A DNA stretch of 64,000 nt from Metallyticus violacea. Lineage: Eukaryota; Arthropoda; Insecta; Mantodea; Metallyticidae. The position numbers and the translations under genes were made by a program. The notes beneath the pieces are model-generated. The model did no database searches. It worked only from the letters and a program-made list of their open reading frames with translations, and was not told where the DNA came from. Location: assembly GCA_030762175.1 (NCBI GenBank), contig CM060835.1:81897001-81961000 (forward strand), read 5' to 3'. Positions 23,461 to 35,232 of the stretch are shown piece after piece (the first letter of the stretch is position 1; each line of letters opens with the position of its first letter).

Positions 23461-23773
23461 GTTATCATATACGGTGGGAACATATCCTCTGTTAAAGGCC
23501 AGGCCTAAAGTGGGACTATTCTGTGAACTGTTAACCTTCCTGAAGGCGATTCGGTCCCTCTGTCTAGACCCTGGGAGACGTGACCCAGAGGTGAGTGCTG
23601 TTCAGGCTAGGGCAGGTCACCTAAGCCAGGTTATCACCCAGGTTGCAGCCTACCATTAGAGACAGTTGCATAAATGGAGAAAGAACTTGCCATGGTGAAT
23701 ATTTTTCTCACCAAAAATGAAACAGAAGAGAAGTAACTAGATGTCTCTCCTTCATTATTTAGTTTAAGCCGAG
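23461..23773 (+). mobile_element. LINE-A copy 2, segment 2: leader and start of ORF1
   Basis: Aligns with about 1062-1385 of copy 1: TATCCTCTGTTAAAGGCCAGG, a GACAGTTGCA motif just before the ORF1 start, and AATGAAACAGAAGAG. It ends with TAAGCCGAG (23765-23773), which recurs at 28238-28246 on the other side of the LINE-B insertion. Confidence 0.85.
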
Positions 23774-24219
23774 TTGCTGATGACTGACAATTGGAGACGG
23801 AAATGTTGAATACATGCTTGTATAAAGATAAAGCTGGAAATCCAGCTTGAAGTGTATAGAGCCAGAACTGGTCTTTTTAATAGATCCAGATTCATTTTGT
23901 TGGATAGTGGAAGATTGCATGAGCAGATAAACGTGATGTCATGGTATGTATTTGTGTTAATGGTTCTGTTATTAATCGAAGGAGTAGAAATTCATTTCGG
24001 TTCGGAAATGAAACAGATTTTGAGTGTGTTTGCATTACTGAAGATATGGCAAATTTAAAAGGAATGGAGAGGAGAATTGAGGAAAAAATAAGTGCCAAAT
24101 TGAGGAAATTATATAATATTGGAGAATTCAAAGAAAAAGCGAATAGGGAGTTGGTGGAATGAAATTGGAAAGTGTCATATCTGAGGAGGCTGAAGAAAAG
24201 TGAAGGAAGAGAAATGTGA

Positions 24220-24640
24220 TAATTTTTGGAGTCAAAGAAATGAAAGGAAAATGAATATGGGAACAAATTGAAATGATCTTTCAAGACAAGTTGGGTTTAC
24301 AACTGGGAAATGATTGATGTCTTTAGAATTGATAGAAAAGGTAAAGCTCAAGAACAGTATAGTTAAGCTTGCTACTATGGAAAATGAAGTGGATAATTTG
24401 TAACCAAAACACAAAAGTTAAAAGTTACAATATATTGAGCAAGATTACAGGAAGAAAGAAAGAGAAATAAGAAGTTTGTTACTAAGGGAGATGATGAAAG
24501 CAAGAGCCAAAGGAGAAAAACCTTTGTTTGAGGCTTAGATTTGTGGATAAATTATAGAAAACGGAATATCAGCTAAATATCAGATGTATGGTGGAATCAC
24601 TATAGAGGATAGATATGTCATCAGAAAGTGAAGAAAGAAG
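24220..24640 (+). pseudogene. LINE-B ORF1 C-terminal part
   Basis: Pieces of an ORF1 RNA-binding protein: IIFGVKE at about 24220, a RIDRKGKAQ block near 24330 (family RIGRK) and KVTIY..QDYRKK near 24425-24455, REMMKARAKGEKP at 24490-24525. Frames change at least three times. In this family ORF1 forms trimers through the upstream coiled coil and binds nucleic acid; that role is inferred from the family. Confidence 0.6.
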
Positions 24641-25737
24641 TGCAACCGCAGGGGCAGGTAATAAGGAGAGCAAGGGCATACGAGAGAGGAGGAGGGATGA
24701 TGTTAGAATATGACATCAACCAAGCTTATCGTGACAGATAAACAGCTGACCGAAGATTTGTAGAATGGCCTTGGGAGCAGCTGCAAGAATTGATGTATGG
24801 AGGAATGAAGGACTCAGCATCATATAATCACTTGGAGGAGGCATCATGCAAGTTTAGGATGGCATGGCAGAGGGATCAGCTGTTGATAGGATGATGAGGA
24901 ACAGGACCAAATTGGATCAGTTCAGAGTAGATAGAAAGGGATCAGTTGATTTGAGTAAATTTGAATTTTTGTAGAAAAAATGCCCATAAAAGGAAAGAAA
25001 AAGGGCATGTGTAAGGTAGAATATTTGTTTGTAGAAAAGGTTTGAAAATCAATGTGAAGTCTGTAATGAATAAAGTGAAAACTCAATGTCTTGGTATGTT
25101 TTAAGTAGTGTATGGGAAATGAAAGAGCATGTGTTGTAGTAGTATATAACGTACCAAGATTACTGGAATTTTATGATCCAGGTTTATTTAAGAAACTAAG
25201 GCAAGATATGGAGGAGTTACAAAATAGGCATATGTATAAAGGGTTTGTTATATAGAGAGATTTTAATTTAAGAGTAGGAGAAAGTCAAATTAGATAATAG
25301 ATCTTAAATGTGAGATAATAGGGAAAGTAAGGTATATGGAAAGGACTCTGTAACGACAAAATCTGTAATATTGATTGCATGAAGCTGATAGAATTTTGTA
25401 AGGAGATGAATCTAATCTGTTGATGTGTAATGGTGCAAAAGGAAAAGAAGACATAAGGAAGTTTTTTATAAATAAGAATGGCCAGAGCATCTTAAGTTAT
25501 ATACTATATATAACAGAGCTAGGAATGTATCTCATCAATTTTGAAATGTTGAATATAGTATGTTGAAGTAGTCATTTCCCAGTAATGGCTAAATTTCCAA
25601 GTGCATGGGGGAGAGGGGTTAAAGTTCCAGACTAAAGAGGAGTTAAAATTAAAAATTACAAATGGAGGGGTGATGATGAATTAGAAATATATCTTAAAAG
25701 GCTAAGAATACAGAAGAAAGACTGAGGGAAATAAGTA

Positions 25738-25835
25738 TAGAGGAGCTCTTAAAGGAAAATAGAAGTGAGGAAACTGTTGTAAAGTGTAGAGGAGCTCTTA
25801 AAAGAAAATAGAAGTGAGGAAGCCGTTGTAAGGCT
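25738..25835 (+). repeat. 49-bp tandem duplication inside LINE-B
   Basis: TAGAGGAGCTCTTAAA begins at 25738 and again at 25787; the two units differ at only a few positions. It lies in the RT N-terminal region of the LINE-B pseudogene. Confidence 0.85.
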
Positions 25836-28237
25836 ATAGGAGACTGTGGGGCAGGAGCAAAATTGAGGGTAAAAGAATATTCAATTAATAAGCAAGATAG
25901 TGTGATAAAGAGTGTAAGAATGCAAATGAAAGAGTTGTAGAGAAACTGAGGATTGGGGACAAACAGGGAAACAACAGGAAAGAGAGAATTTTTTTATTGC
26001 AAGATGGGGATATAAATGCCTCATGAAGGTCACAAAGAAAGAAGGGGGAGAACAAATGAGCCTGAAAATACATGAGGCATTGAGAGCAAATGGTAGTAGA
26101 GCAATATGGTCTTTAGTACAAAGGTAAAGTAAGGGAAAATAGTATAGATTAGAAGATTTATGTAGGTATTTTAGATTTTTCTTAGGAGTAGGTATATCGA
26201 TTGATCAAAATATTATATGGTCACTGGAAAATTCAAAGTATATTGAACATTTAGAAAGGTTGAGAGGAATATATGAAGGGTGAGAGCAACTTAGAAGATT
26301 AAAAAGGAACAAAGTGGTGTGGATGGAATACATGGAATTTTGGAAGGCATGGAGTTTAAATGAGAATATATTGATTTTATTACTTAAAATACTAAACTGC
26401 ATATTTGAAGGAGATAATGATCAAAGGATTTGGAGAAGAACAATAAATGTCCCAATATTTAAAAATAAAGAAGAATGTGAATAATCCAGCAAATTACAGG
26501 GGTGGTTGTTAGTACTAGGTAAGGTACGCTGGGATATTGGCAAAATGGGTGGAAAAAGAGGGTAACTTATCAGAATTCCAAGCAGGTTTAAGGAAGAATG
26601 GGAGAAGAGTACATAATATTTTTGTGATACAATGGTAAATAAATATTTAGCAACAAAAAGAAGGATGTTATATTATATGTTGTTTGTGAATTTTGAAAAC
26701 GCTTTTGATACAATAATTTCGGAAGCATTGTGGACCAAATTGAGTATGAAGGGAGTTAGTAATAGGTTTATAAGAATATTATAAAGAGTATACACAGATA
26801 ATGATTTTTTATAAAGATTTCAAATAACAAAGGGACTAAAACTATTCAAATTAATATAGGGCTAAGGCTAGGCAGTAAACTAAGTCCTGTACATTTTAAC
26901 TTGTTCATTAATAATATTCTAGGTATAATTCATATGGCTAATAGACATGTTTCAATAATTAACAACAAAGAAATACCTGGTTTGTTATTTGCAGATGATC
27001 TCCTAGCAGGGTCAATAATCAATGATGAATTAATGAAAGTAATTGAAGCATTGGAAATGTTCTTTACGAAAGAGTGTAAGATTTAATATAAGTAAATAAA
27101 AATACCAGGGATGCAAATAAAATGGAGTATACCTGGCAGTAGTTGAGATCAGAGTGATTTATGAAGATGGAGATCTGGGGTGTAGAGGAGGGATGGACAA
27201 GATTATTTTGAATGTAATCCATAGGAGCTTTTGTAAACATATCTTGGGCTGCATGGAAATAATTGGTTGTGGATAAATTTGGAGAGCTAGAGAATCATTA
27301 GAAATTGGTTTCTGGAAAGAAATTAAGTTAAGAATTGAAGAAAATTGAGAGGCAAGATGTATTTGCCAGTTTTAATTTAAAAAATTGAGTGTATATATAT
27401 ATCTGTGTGTGTGTGGGGGGGGGAGGTATGAAAGCAGTGTGGAGTAGAGAAGATTGTGTTGATCACTGTGATAAAGCAGCAAGAAAAGATTTTGCCTTGG
27501 TTAGAAGGGGGGTTATGAAATTGAAAGGGTTGGGAGTAAGGGGGGATTTAGAAAAATACTCACTCTGTAACTTAAAGAATAATAACTGCCACATTTTGTT
27601 AGAATGTGAAGAAACCAAAATTGTTAAACTAGAACTGAAGAAATGGTTCAATTTGCCAAGGAAATGAAGATGAGGAAAATCAACAAAGAATATAAAAGAA
27701 ATGAGAAATATTTAGGTAAGCTAGAGCCAAATGGCTCAGAAAAATTAGTAAACAAGATAATGATGAAAGTAAGAAAGGTTATTATAGAGCCCAAATGCTA
27801 GATTACTATGTTAGAGACTATTGGAAACTCAGCAACTTAATGTAGTGATTTGTGAATTGATTGATTAGGTGAAATATTGTAAAGATTTTTTAGTATTTTG
27901 ATTAATATTAGTTTGGCAGTGCATTATTTTTTGTTTGTTTAGGGGTGTATAGGTAATTTAGAAACAAGGAAATTACTAGTGTAGAAATTGTAGTTCATTG
28001 GTTAAAATAATGGTTTTGTATAAATTATGTGTAGTATTGTGTTTTTGGTTGGATTCGAGTCTGGTCCCCTGGATATTTTAGTATGTAGCTGCTGATGAAC
28101 CAGGAACTAGGATCTGAGCTATCGAATAGGAAAAATTTTGAGTTAGAATATTTAGAATTAAAATATTATGATGTGCCGTGTATAATATTATACAATGTGT
28201 GAAATAAATACTACTACTACCCCCAATATTATAGTAA

Positions 28238-30972
28238 TAAGCCGAGCAGAAGAAGATTAGTTGTTTTGTCCTGTAAACCTGTTTATCATTCAGAAGGTTA
28301 TAGATAACGTCTCTGGCCCCATTAAATCCTGTACATGAGTAAGAAATGGATTTCTTTTGTTGTAGACGCTGGGACTAACCCAGACAAATGGTTCATTAAA
28401 GGCTCCATGGATATCCTGTCCTTGTTGAGCAGAATAGAGCCTTCATTTCGTCTCGTGGAGATATTAACACCATCATACTCGATGGCATGTTTAACAGAAA
28501 TTCAGGGTTATCTGGCGAAACAAGGCGTCACATAAGTTTATTGCGTCCATGCGAGGAAAGATGCAGAAGTACAACCGACCCGTTCTCTTTTCTTCGCCTT
28601 TAACTGGGTTTGAACTACAGCAGAGGATCAAGGCTGGATACGAGTAATAGAAGTGCGCCTGTATATTCTCAGTCCCATGCGATGTTTTCAGTACCAATGT
28701 TACGGGCACACTCGCATCTCCTGTAAGAGTGCTATTTCAGTATGTGCAACCTGCGGAAAAGAAACTCATGGGAGAGCATGACATCCGCTCCCGATTTGTC
28801 CCGCTACTATCCTCCATCGCGAAAGGCGCTATATCCAGGAGCTCCTGGTGAAGGAAATTTTTTTTCTTCTATAGGGCCCGAAAAAGCTTTCAAACTGGTC
28901 AGCCTATGGTACCTAAGACCGGTAAATACAGCCCTGTAGCCTCTGCGGCGATACCAAAATGCGGTAGTAGCACGCAGACCAGCGATTTAGTTTTCACTAG
29001 AGTTCCTAGTGCACCATGTTCCGCCGCTCCACTATTATGGTCAAACCGGTAGCTTTTGATGCTCCGGCCATTAAATTCAAGACGGCATATATGAAGACTG
29101 ACTATCTAAAACGTCCACTAACGTTGAGAGAAGTAAGAAGATTTCGAGTCGTCCTTGGAGGGCGAGCTCTCACGATGGGTCTGGGAGCTAACCGCTAGGC
29201 GGTCACTTTTACCGCCTCTACTTCCAACCGATTCGAGGTGTCGGAATCGGCAGGCAATTCTCAACTGCAGAGCCCTCCCTCTGAGGATGTCATGGAGCAG
29301 CATATACCTGCTCCTGCGAACCACCAAACCCCACGTGTTTAAAGAAGGAAGGACTGATTCATCCTGCACTGACCAAAAAGCTAGCGTCTCTAGTGGCTTA
29401 TTCCAGATTATATTCACAATGGCTATCCTATTGTTGAATATAGGTGGATTCCGTACTTGAAGACCTGAACTGGAGTTATTGATGCGGTCCCATGACTATT
29501 CGCTTATAAGTCTCCAGGAGACAAAGCTTCGCCCTCAGGACTCGTTTGTCCTCCGGTTTCTCTTCGGTTCATTTTAACCTTTCACCGGAAGATGGCACAC
29601 CCGCGCAAGGCGGAGTTTTAATATTAATCAGAGATGACGTGTACAGTTCTCCACTGAGTTTACAGTCTCCTTTACAGGCTGCAGCAGTTTCCGTTTGCTT
29701 TTCCGGCGTTAGTTTTACTGTCTGTAATGTCTACCTACCTCTGCCTGCTATCATCGCAGCTGCTGATCTTGATCATCTTTTCTCCGAGTTAGCTACTTCT
29801 CTTTGGGAGACTTTAGCGCGCATCGTCCCGTATGGGCCTCTTCCATAGAACGTGCGAGGGGTAACAGGTAGCGGACGTTTTGAATCACCACAATCTATCT
29901 CTACTTAATATGGCTAGCCTACTTTTCTTTCTGATGCTACAAAATGTTTCTCACATTTTCGATATCTCTTTCTGTTCCGCCTATCTTTCTGTTTATTTTA
30001 CCTGGAACGTGCTCCCTGATATCCCAGTGATCATTTTCCGTGCGATCCATATCGTGTCTTCCCGCGTACATCAACAGCGCCCATCGAAGTATCTTATCGG
30101 CAAAGATAATTGGAGTGTTTTCGGTTCTCTAGCCGTATTTTAAGGATATGCTTCTATTTCTGTTGACGCCATGGTCGAGCACAACGAGACCGTACTCATT
30201 TCTGTCGCAGAACAAGCTATTGCCCGGCCATCTTCTCATCCCAAACGCATCTCAGTTCCGTGGTGCACTGATGAATGCCGGGCCGAAGTATGTGCACGTC
30301 GAGGTACTCTGAGAGTATTTCGTCACCACCCTATGTTGTAAAGTTTGATTCGCTATAAATAGCAGCTCGCCAAATGCCGTCGAGTACTGAAGGTAGAAAA
30401 ACAGCGTCTTAGATTGCATTCGTTTCCTCTTTTAACCGCTCGATGCCTTCATCTGCTGTTTCGCATAAGCTACATCGCGTTGCAGGTAAGTCTGGTTTTT
30501 CGCCCACACCTGGTTTTAAAGTACAGCATTGTTTAGTTGATTCTCCTGCTGATATTGCCAATATTTTAGGGCGCACTTTCGCTGAGATTTCGAGCTCCGC
30601 AATCTATCCTGCATTTCGCACACTTAAGATGCAAAAAATTCTCTTTGCCTCCAACAATTCAGATTGTTGTTATGCCCCATTTACTGCCCGGGAATTGGAG
30701 CGTGCACTTTCTTCCTCTCAGCATTGCGCTCCAAGGCCAGATTGTATACATACTGCAGTATCTATTAGCGGAAGCTAAGGCCTATTTACAGCAGCTTTTT
30801 AATCGAATCTGGAATGGCAGCACATTTCTGTGCGCTTTGTGAGTGTCCATCATAATACCAATATCGAAACCTGGGTAAGGACCCCAACCTTCCTTCCAGT
30901 TACCGCCCGGTTCCCCTCACCATTTGCGTTGCATGGTGATGGAACTCATGATTAACGGGAGGCTTATGTGGT
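28238..30972 (+). mobile_element. LINE-A copy 2, segment 3: ORF1, endonuclease and start of RT
   Basis: Picks up the LINE-A sequence exactly where segment 2 left off. ORF1: VRNGFLLL block near 28340, zinc knuckles CFQYQCYGHTRISC and CATCGKETHG at 28680-28770 (second Cys of the first knuckle lost). ORF2 starts at the ATG 29419 (MAILLLNIGGFRT then a stop). Endonuclease landmarks: LQETKLRP, GVLILIRDDVYSS near 29610, ARGNR. RT start: DIANILGRTFAEISSS at 30550 and CAPRPDCIH near 30728. Numerous stops. Diverged from copy 1, with colinear order. Confidence 0.85.
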
Positions 30973-32285
30973 GGCAAGTATGGTTACCACTACACCATGA
31001 AGCAGGATTTGAGTGTGAAGGACTGATGGAGGTGTGCAAATGATTTGGTAAGGTGGTTAGTGACTATTTGTCGTTATGGTTAGGACGAAGATTCAAATAA
31101 ATGTTTATCTCAGGGTTTGGACAGGAAATGCAGTTGGATTTTAGGTGACGGAAAGTTGACCGCCTCTTGATGTCCTCTGCAGGTCCTGTTGTCCTCGCTC
31201 CTTCTCTTCTCCACGTTCCTTTCCTTGCTCCACTTACATACGAGGAGAAGAACCTCCTCGCTGCCTCGGCTTAGGCTATTAGAGCTAGTATCTTTTTGGG
31301 AGATGCCTAGGGCGCTCCTCGGGAATAAGAAGAATTGTAAGGGTGTATCCAGATGAGAACTCTGGGTCAGTTAAAACCCGGAATAGATTTATACGTTGCT
31401 TTATTTAAGTATGTTTACTGCTTGGGAAACCACTACGATTTGGGGAAATTCGAATCGTAATCTCGCTCTTCGCGAATGCCTTTGATAACGGTGACACCAG
31501 GAATAAAATGGTGAGTTGATATAATATTCCTGAACTAAAGGTTACTTAAGTCCGTGCAGTAACCACGTTTACGAGAATACATATCACTGTGACGACTCTG
31601 ACCAAACGCTACTCCACTAACTGACTGCTGCCTGGATACACTGACTGACTGACTGCCTTATCTGATTCACTTTACGGACCACTAGTTCACCAATAATCAA
31701 GAATTAATAGTTCTTACGATATCCGCGGATCATTCCTAATTATCAACTGCTTCTACGGCTATATATGACTATTAACTGCGTAATGCCTACAACTACGTTC
31801 TGCCTACTACCTTCGTGATGTCTTCAGAATGCCAATTACCTTCGAAATGCCCCGAACTCGCGGCGTTCCGATAATTTTATTCAGCTTGAGTCGGTCGGTC
31901 ACCGACGCTATGATAAAGTTCGCGAAATTCAAACGTTTTGATTGCAGCACGTGCCCTCTGATTGGTGCTTTAAATTTCGTGTTCGGCACTTGTTGCACAA
32001 ATTTTCTGCCTTAACCACGCAACGAATGCCAGAGGGGTTGCTGCGATGTCCTTCTAGCCTAACGTTCACTAAAAGAATTTTGTTTTTCTCCCCTTGGGTC
32101 AGAGCAAGCCATAAACCATCATATTTCTTACCCTCGTTTTATAATTCCGAGCAACTCGACTTTCTCTGTAATATACAGAGAACTGAGAATGTTACGCACT
32201 TGTTAGAATGATATTTGATGCCGGTATAAATTAATACTTTATTTCTTCTAATTACTTCATCTCAGGGGGTAGGGGAAATCCCTGT
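30973..32285. mobile_element. Unclassified ~1.3 kb insert within LINE-A copy 2
   Basis: Copy 1 bases about 4015-4750 (RT core) are replaced here by unrelated sequence, less AT-rich than the intron. It opens with 25 bases (30973-30997) identical to the SINE head on the minus strand. It contains a CTGACTGACTGACTGCC run near 31640 and a GAATAAAATGG near 31500. I see no long coding frame with a known motif, and no clear terminal repeats. A solo LTR or a non-autonomous transposon is possible. Confidence 0.5.
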
Positions 32286-33045
32286 TTCAACCAGCAGGAC
32301 GGAGCTGTTTACTCTACCGCTTTATAATCCGGTTAAAACTCGATTATGGCTGCTGTGTGTATGGCTCAGTGAGACCATCTTCGTTGACTTAACCCAGTTC
32401 ATCAACGGAATCCTTGTCGCGATTGGAGGTTTTCTTACGAACTCTTGTCCAGCCTGTGCGCGAGTCGGGTGAACCTACTTTGTCTTTTCGAAGAGCGCAT
32501 TTTGATTGGTGGGTACGGCTGCCGATTGGCTGCTCAATCTCTGCATCCCACAAATAAGTTGTATATTAATACGATGCTTGGATACCTACTAGGTCTCCAA
32601 AGCCACCCGCATATCGGTTTCGGGAGGTGTTAAGGACTACGGACGTCCATTTGCCTTCTTTTTTCGCAGTTGGAGATGCTCGTTATCCCTCTTGGCTATT
32701 AGCAGAGGCCTCCATTCTTCTTGGACTGATGTCTTGTCCGAAATCTACAACAGCGACTTCACTTATTCGTTAGTATTTTAGCGCTATACTCTCTTCATTT
32801 AAGGGATGTAATTTTATCTATACCGACGGGTCGAAAATGGACATCGTTTTTAATGAATCAAGTTTTACCTTTGGTCTAAACTCTGCAACATCTATTTTTA
32901 TGGCAGAATTTTACGCGCCTTATAGAGCTTTTGTATTTATCTCCACAGTGGCTGGGGGACTGTAATTTGTTCTGATTTTCTGAGTTCTCTTTTGAGCTGA
33001 CGAATCTGTTGACTCAGGAGTATAATAGTGTACCCATGTTTCATC
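32286..33045 (+). mobile_element. LINE-A copy 2, segment 4: post-RT and RNase H
   Basis: Colinear with about 4755-5520 of copy 1: TATAATCCGGTTAAAACTCGATTATGG, then AACCTACTTTG, GTACGGCTGCCG, and RNase H IYTDGSKMD near 32818-32845 and SFTFGLNSATS. It is lost in the RNase H domain at about 33045, where a mariner remnant begins; the 3' UTR is absent, which is unusual for a LINE and implies a later deletion. Confidence 0.8.
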
Positions 33046-33600
33046 GGAGGATAAGATTCATTGGGGAAACACCTCTCCTTGATCCCAGTATTGAGCTAAA
33101 AGCCCTTGACACACTCTGACACATGCACCTTTTAACCATCAGAGGGAATTCAATAACCTACCTTGCCAAGCACTATTGAATAATCCCAAGTCATCTAAAA
33201 TGATGGATTGAACACTTCCATAACTTATCCCAACTTGGAAAGCAATTTAAGAAATTGTAAAATGTTGGTCACATGAATGGCTTGAATGTTGATTTCTATG
33301 TCAACATTGGTGATCTTCATTTTTTCACAGTTTCTCATCCTTCTGTGAAACTTTTGTGCCACTCATACACTAGTCTTATGAAACAGTCCCATAATATTTT
33401 CAAATTTTGGGCTGGTTTTACATCCTTCTGTGATAAAAATGTAATAATAATGCATTGTGCAATCAATGAGTGTACCTCTTGCTGCTGACAAGCGCCAATT
33501 TGCCCCCTATTCCTGAAACCTCATGCATAATGTCTAAAAGGCACTTTTCACTCTGTACTTCTCACATGTAGTATATATTGAACATTGTTACTCTTAAGAT
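33046..33600 (-). mobile_element. Mariner-like N-terminal remnant
   Basis: Reverse-strand pieces near 33370-33300 (LVYEWHKSFTEG) match the mariner N-terminal pattern YEWYKRFREGRE. A weak helix-turn-helix relative follows to about 33190. No catalytic domain remains. Right boundary uncertain. Confidence 0.5.
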
Positions 33601-34454
33601 GGAATAAAGGAATAATCAATGACAGGTTCAAACTATATTTTTCTTCTCTTCCATTGCCAAATAACCTGTATGCTGCTGATGAAATGGGGACTGGGGTCTG
33701 AAGCAATCCAAGTGAATATTTTGTAGTTAATTAAAATATAGATCAGAGGGGTCAAGTATAATTTATAAAAAATATTATAATAAATCTACGTATTGGTGGG
33801 AGGTCATGCCTAATAAGGCCTGGGTTGGATGGGTGAAGATCCCCTTGTGTTTTGGTTGTTTTAACATTTCAGTTTCAAATAATAACTTTACAAATAAATT
33901 AAATTAGCATTAATCAATAGAATGTATTGTATGTTATATTATGTGCATCTTATAATTTCAGAAGTAAAATGCATTCCAACCAAAAAAAATTATTGCCATA
34001 ATAAACCTCGTATATCTGTACTTCCTTGCTTCTAGAACTAAGATGGGAACTGTTACGAAAAATTTTGGAAAACATCTTAATCGTGTATATTTTCTAGTAA
34101 AAATTAAAGTTTTTTTAATAACAGATGAAAAATTCTCAGTATTTTAGATAGGACATTTATCATCATTGAACATTGTTCTGTTTCTCTTAATTTCTTCTTC
34201 TTCTGTTTGCTCCAATGCAGTATCATAAAAATTGTCAGGCATATACCAGTTTAATGAAAATTAAAACAGTGGTGGTTTTGTCACCTAAGAAATTGTAAAT
34301 GTTGCTAAAGTAAACAGTATGTTGTGCATATGTGTAGGGTGTAATGAGTATTGTGTATTTTTTTTCTATGCCTATATAAATATTTACTTACAAGAGTGGA
34401 AGAAGTGCCATAATAAGTAAGTAAATAAAAACTGTTAATTTTATTGCTTTACAG
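33601..34454 (+). other. STE24 intron 3, last part
   Basis: AT-rich, no gene seen; ends at acceptor TTGCTTTACAG (34444-34454). Confidence 0.6.
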
Positions 34455-34676
34455 GTTTTGGGATTCCTACTTACAGTGCTCAGTAGGCACTTTGAGTTTC
34501 AGGCTGATGAATTTGCCAAATCACTTGGAAAATCAGAATTCTTGAGGAGTGCATTGATCAAGCTCAATAAGGATAATCTTGGTTTTCCTGTATATGACTG
34601 GCTGTTTTCAATGTGGCATCATTCACATCCACCATTATTAGAAAGACTTAAGGCTCTTAAAGATAAAAAGGATTGA
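34455..34676 (+). CDS. ZMPSTE24: STE24 terminal exon: FEFQAD motif and stop
   Basis: Starts GTT TTG GGA after the acceptor (phase 0) and ends with TGA at 34674-34676; 73 codons. Encodes a membrane segment ([10 protein letters not shown]), [16 protein letters not shown] with the Glu that supplies the third zinc ligand in this family and a following conserved Asp, then [36 protein letters not shown] and a Lys/Asp-rich end without an obvious ER-retention signal. Together the four visible exons give 300 residues, about two thirds of the usual 450-475. Confidence 0.96.
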   Translation, partial: VLGFLLTVLSRHFEFQADEFAKSLGKSEFLRSALIKLNKDNLGFPVYDWLFSMWHHSHPPLLERLKALKDKKD

Positions 34677-35062
34677 ATTCTTGTAAATCTGGTGTTCGAA
34701 AGGAGCTTGTTTTCCACAATAAGCTTTAAACAGCCCAAAAAGAATTTTTAAAATCACATTTTATACTACTGCTTTGGGAGTTTCCTTTGCTATATGTTTA
34801 TTTTAAATGGCAAACATTTTCCAAGCAATTTTCTGTTTTGCCTTTGTATAGCAATGGATACGCATGCTGTAAGACTGGCAAAAAAGAACAGGCAAAGACT
34901 TTACTCTTAGCTTTAAATTGTAATGTAATTGTTGTGATACCATTCCTTTTGTACTAAATTTAAATCATATGTGGAACACAGTGTGGGTCATAAAAACTTG
35001 TGATCATATAAAGCTAAAAATAAATCTAACAAGAGAGCTAGTGGTTAGCTCTTAATAAAAAC
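34677..35062 (+). other. STE24 3' UTR with polyadenylation signals
   Basis: AATAAA occurs at 35019-35024 and 35054-35059, both reasonable polyadenylation signals for a UTR of about 360-400 bases. The actual cleavage site cannot be seen. Confidence 0.6.
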
Positions 35063-35107
35063 ACACTTCAAACTAAATAAATAATTTATTTAACCAATAA
35101 GATAACC

Positions 35108-35232
35108 TTATACATTTAGCATAACAGTCATAAAGTCTTTAAAATTTAATTGTTCGTTTACTCTGAAAACTTCTCCCTCATAGTTCTTATTGCTATACAC
35201 TAATGAAAATATATTTCTTTTTCTCCCCCTCC
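35108..35232 (-). CDS. Possible terminal exon of an unidentified minus-strand gene
   Basis: On the minus strand a strong acceptor, ACTTGCATTTCAG, ends at 35233 and is followed by 41 open codons to TAA at 35108-35110. The peptide (GRGRKRNIFSLVYSNKNYE... ...FKDFMTVMLNV) has ordinary protein composition and is not low-complexity. An AATAAA on this strand sits at 35090-35085. It would converge on and slightly overlap the STE24 3' end. I do not recognise the protein, and no partner exon is visible upstream (35233-42000), so this is a weak call; chance is a real alternative. Confidence 0.25.

Larger units (their letters stand above)
23774..28237 (+). mobile_element. LINE-B: non-LTR element with coiled-coil ORF1, inserted in LINE-A copy 2
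   Basis: A 4.46 kb element bounded by the 9-bp direct repeat TAAGCCGAG. ORF1 traces: NLKGMERRIEEKISAKLRKL (coiled coil, 24055-24110), VIIFGVKEMKG near 24220, and a C-terminal KVTIY..QDYRK..REIRS block to about 24640, resembling transposase-22-like ORF1 proteins. ORF2 traces: endonuclease end SHFPVM near 25575; RT with VNFENAFDTI at 26690-26715 and LLFADDLLAGS at 26980-27010; a zinc-type C-terminus CNLKNNNCHILLECEETK at 27568-27625. The 3' end has AATAAATACTACTACTAC. Many stops and shifts. A different family from LINE-A and without RNase H that I can see. Confidence 0.85.
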
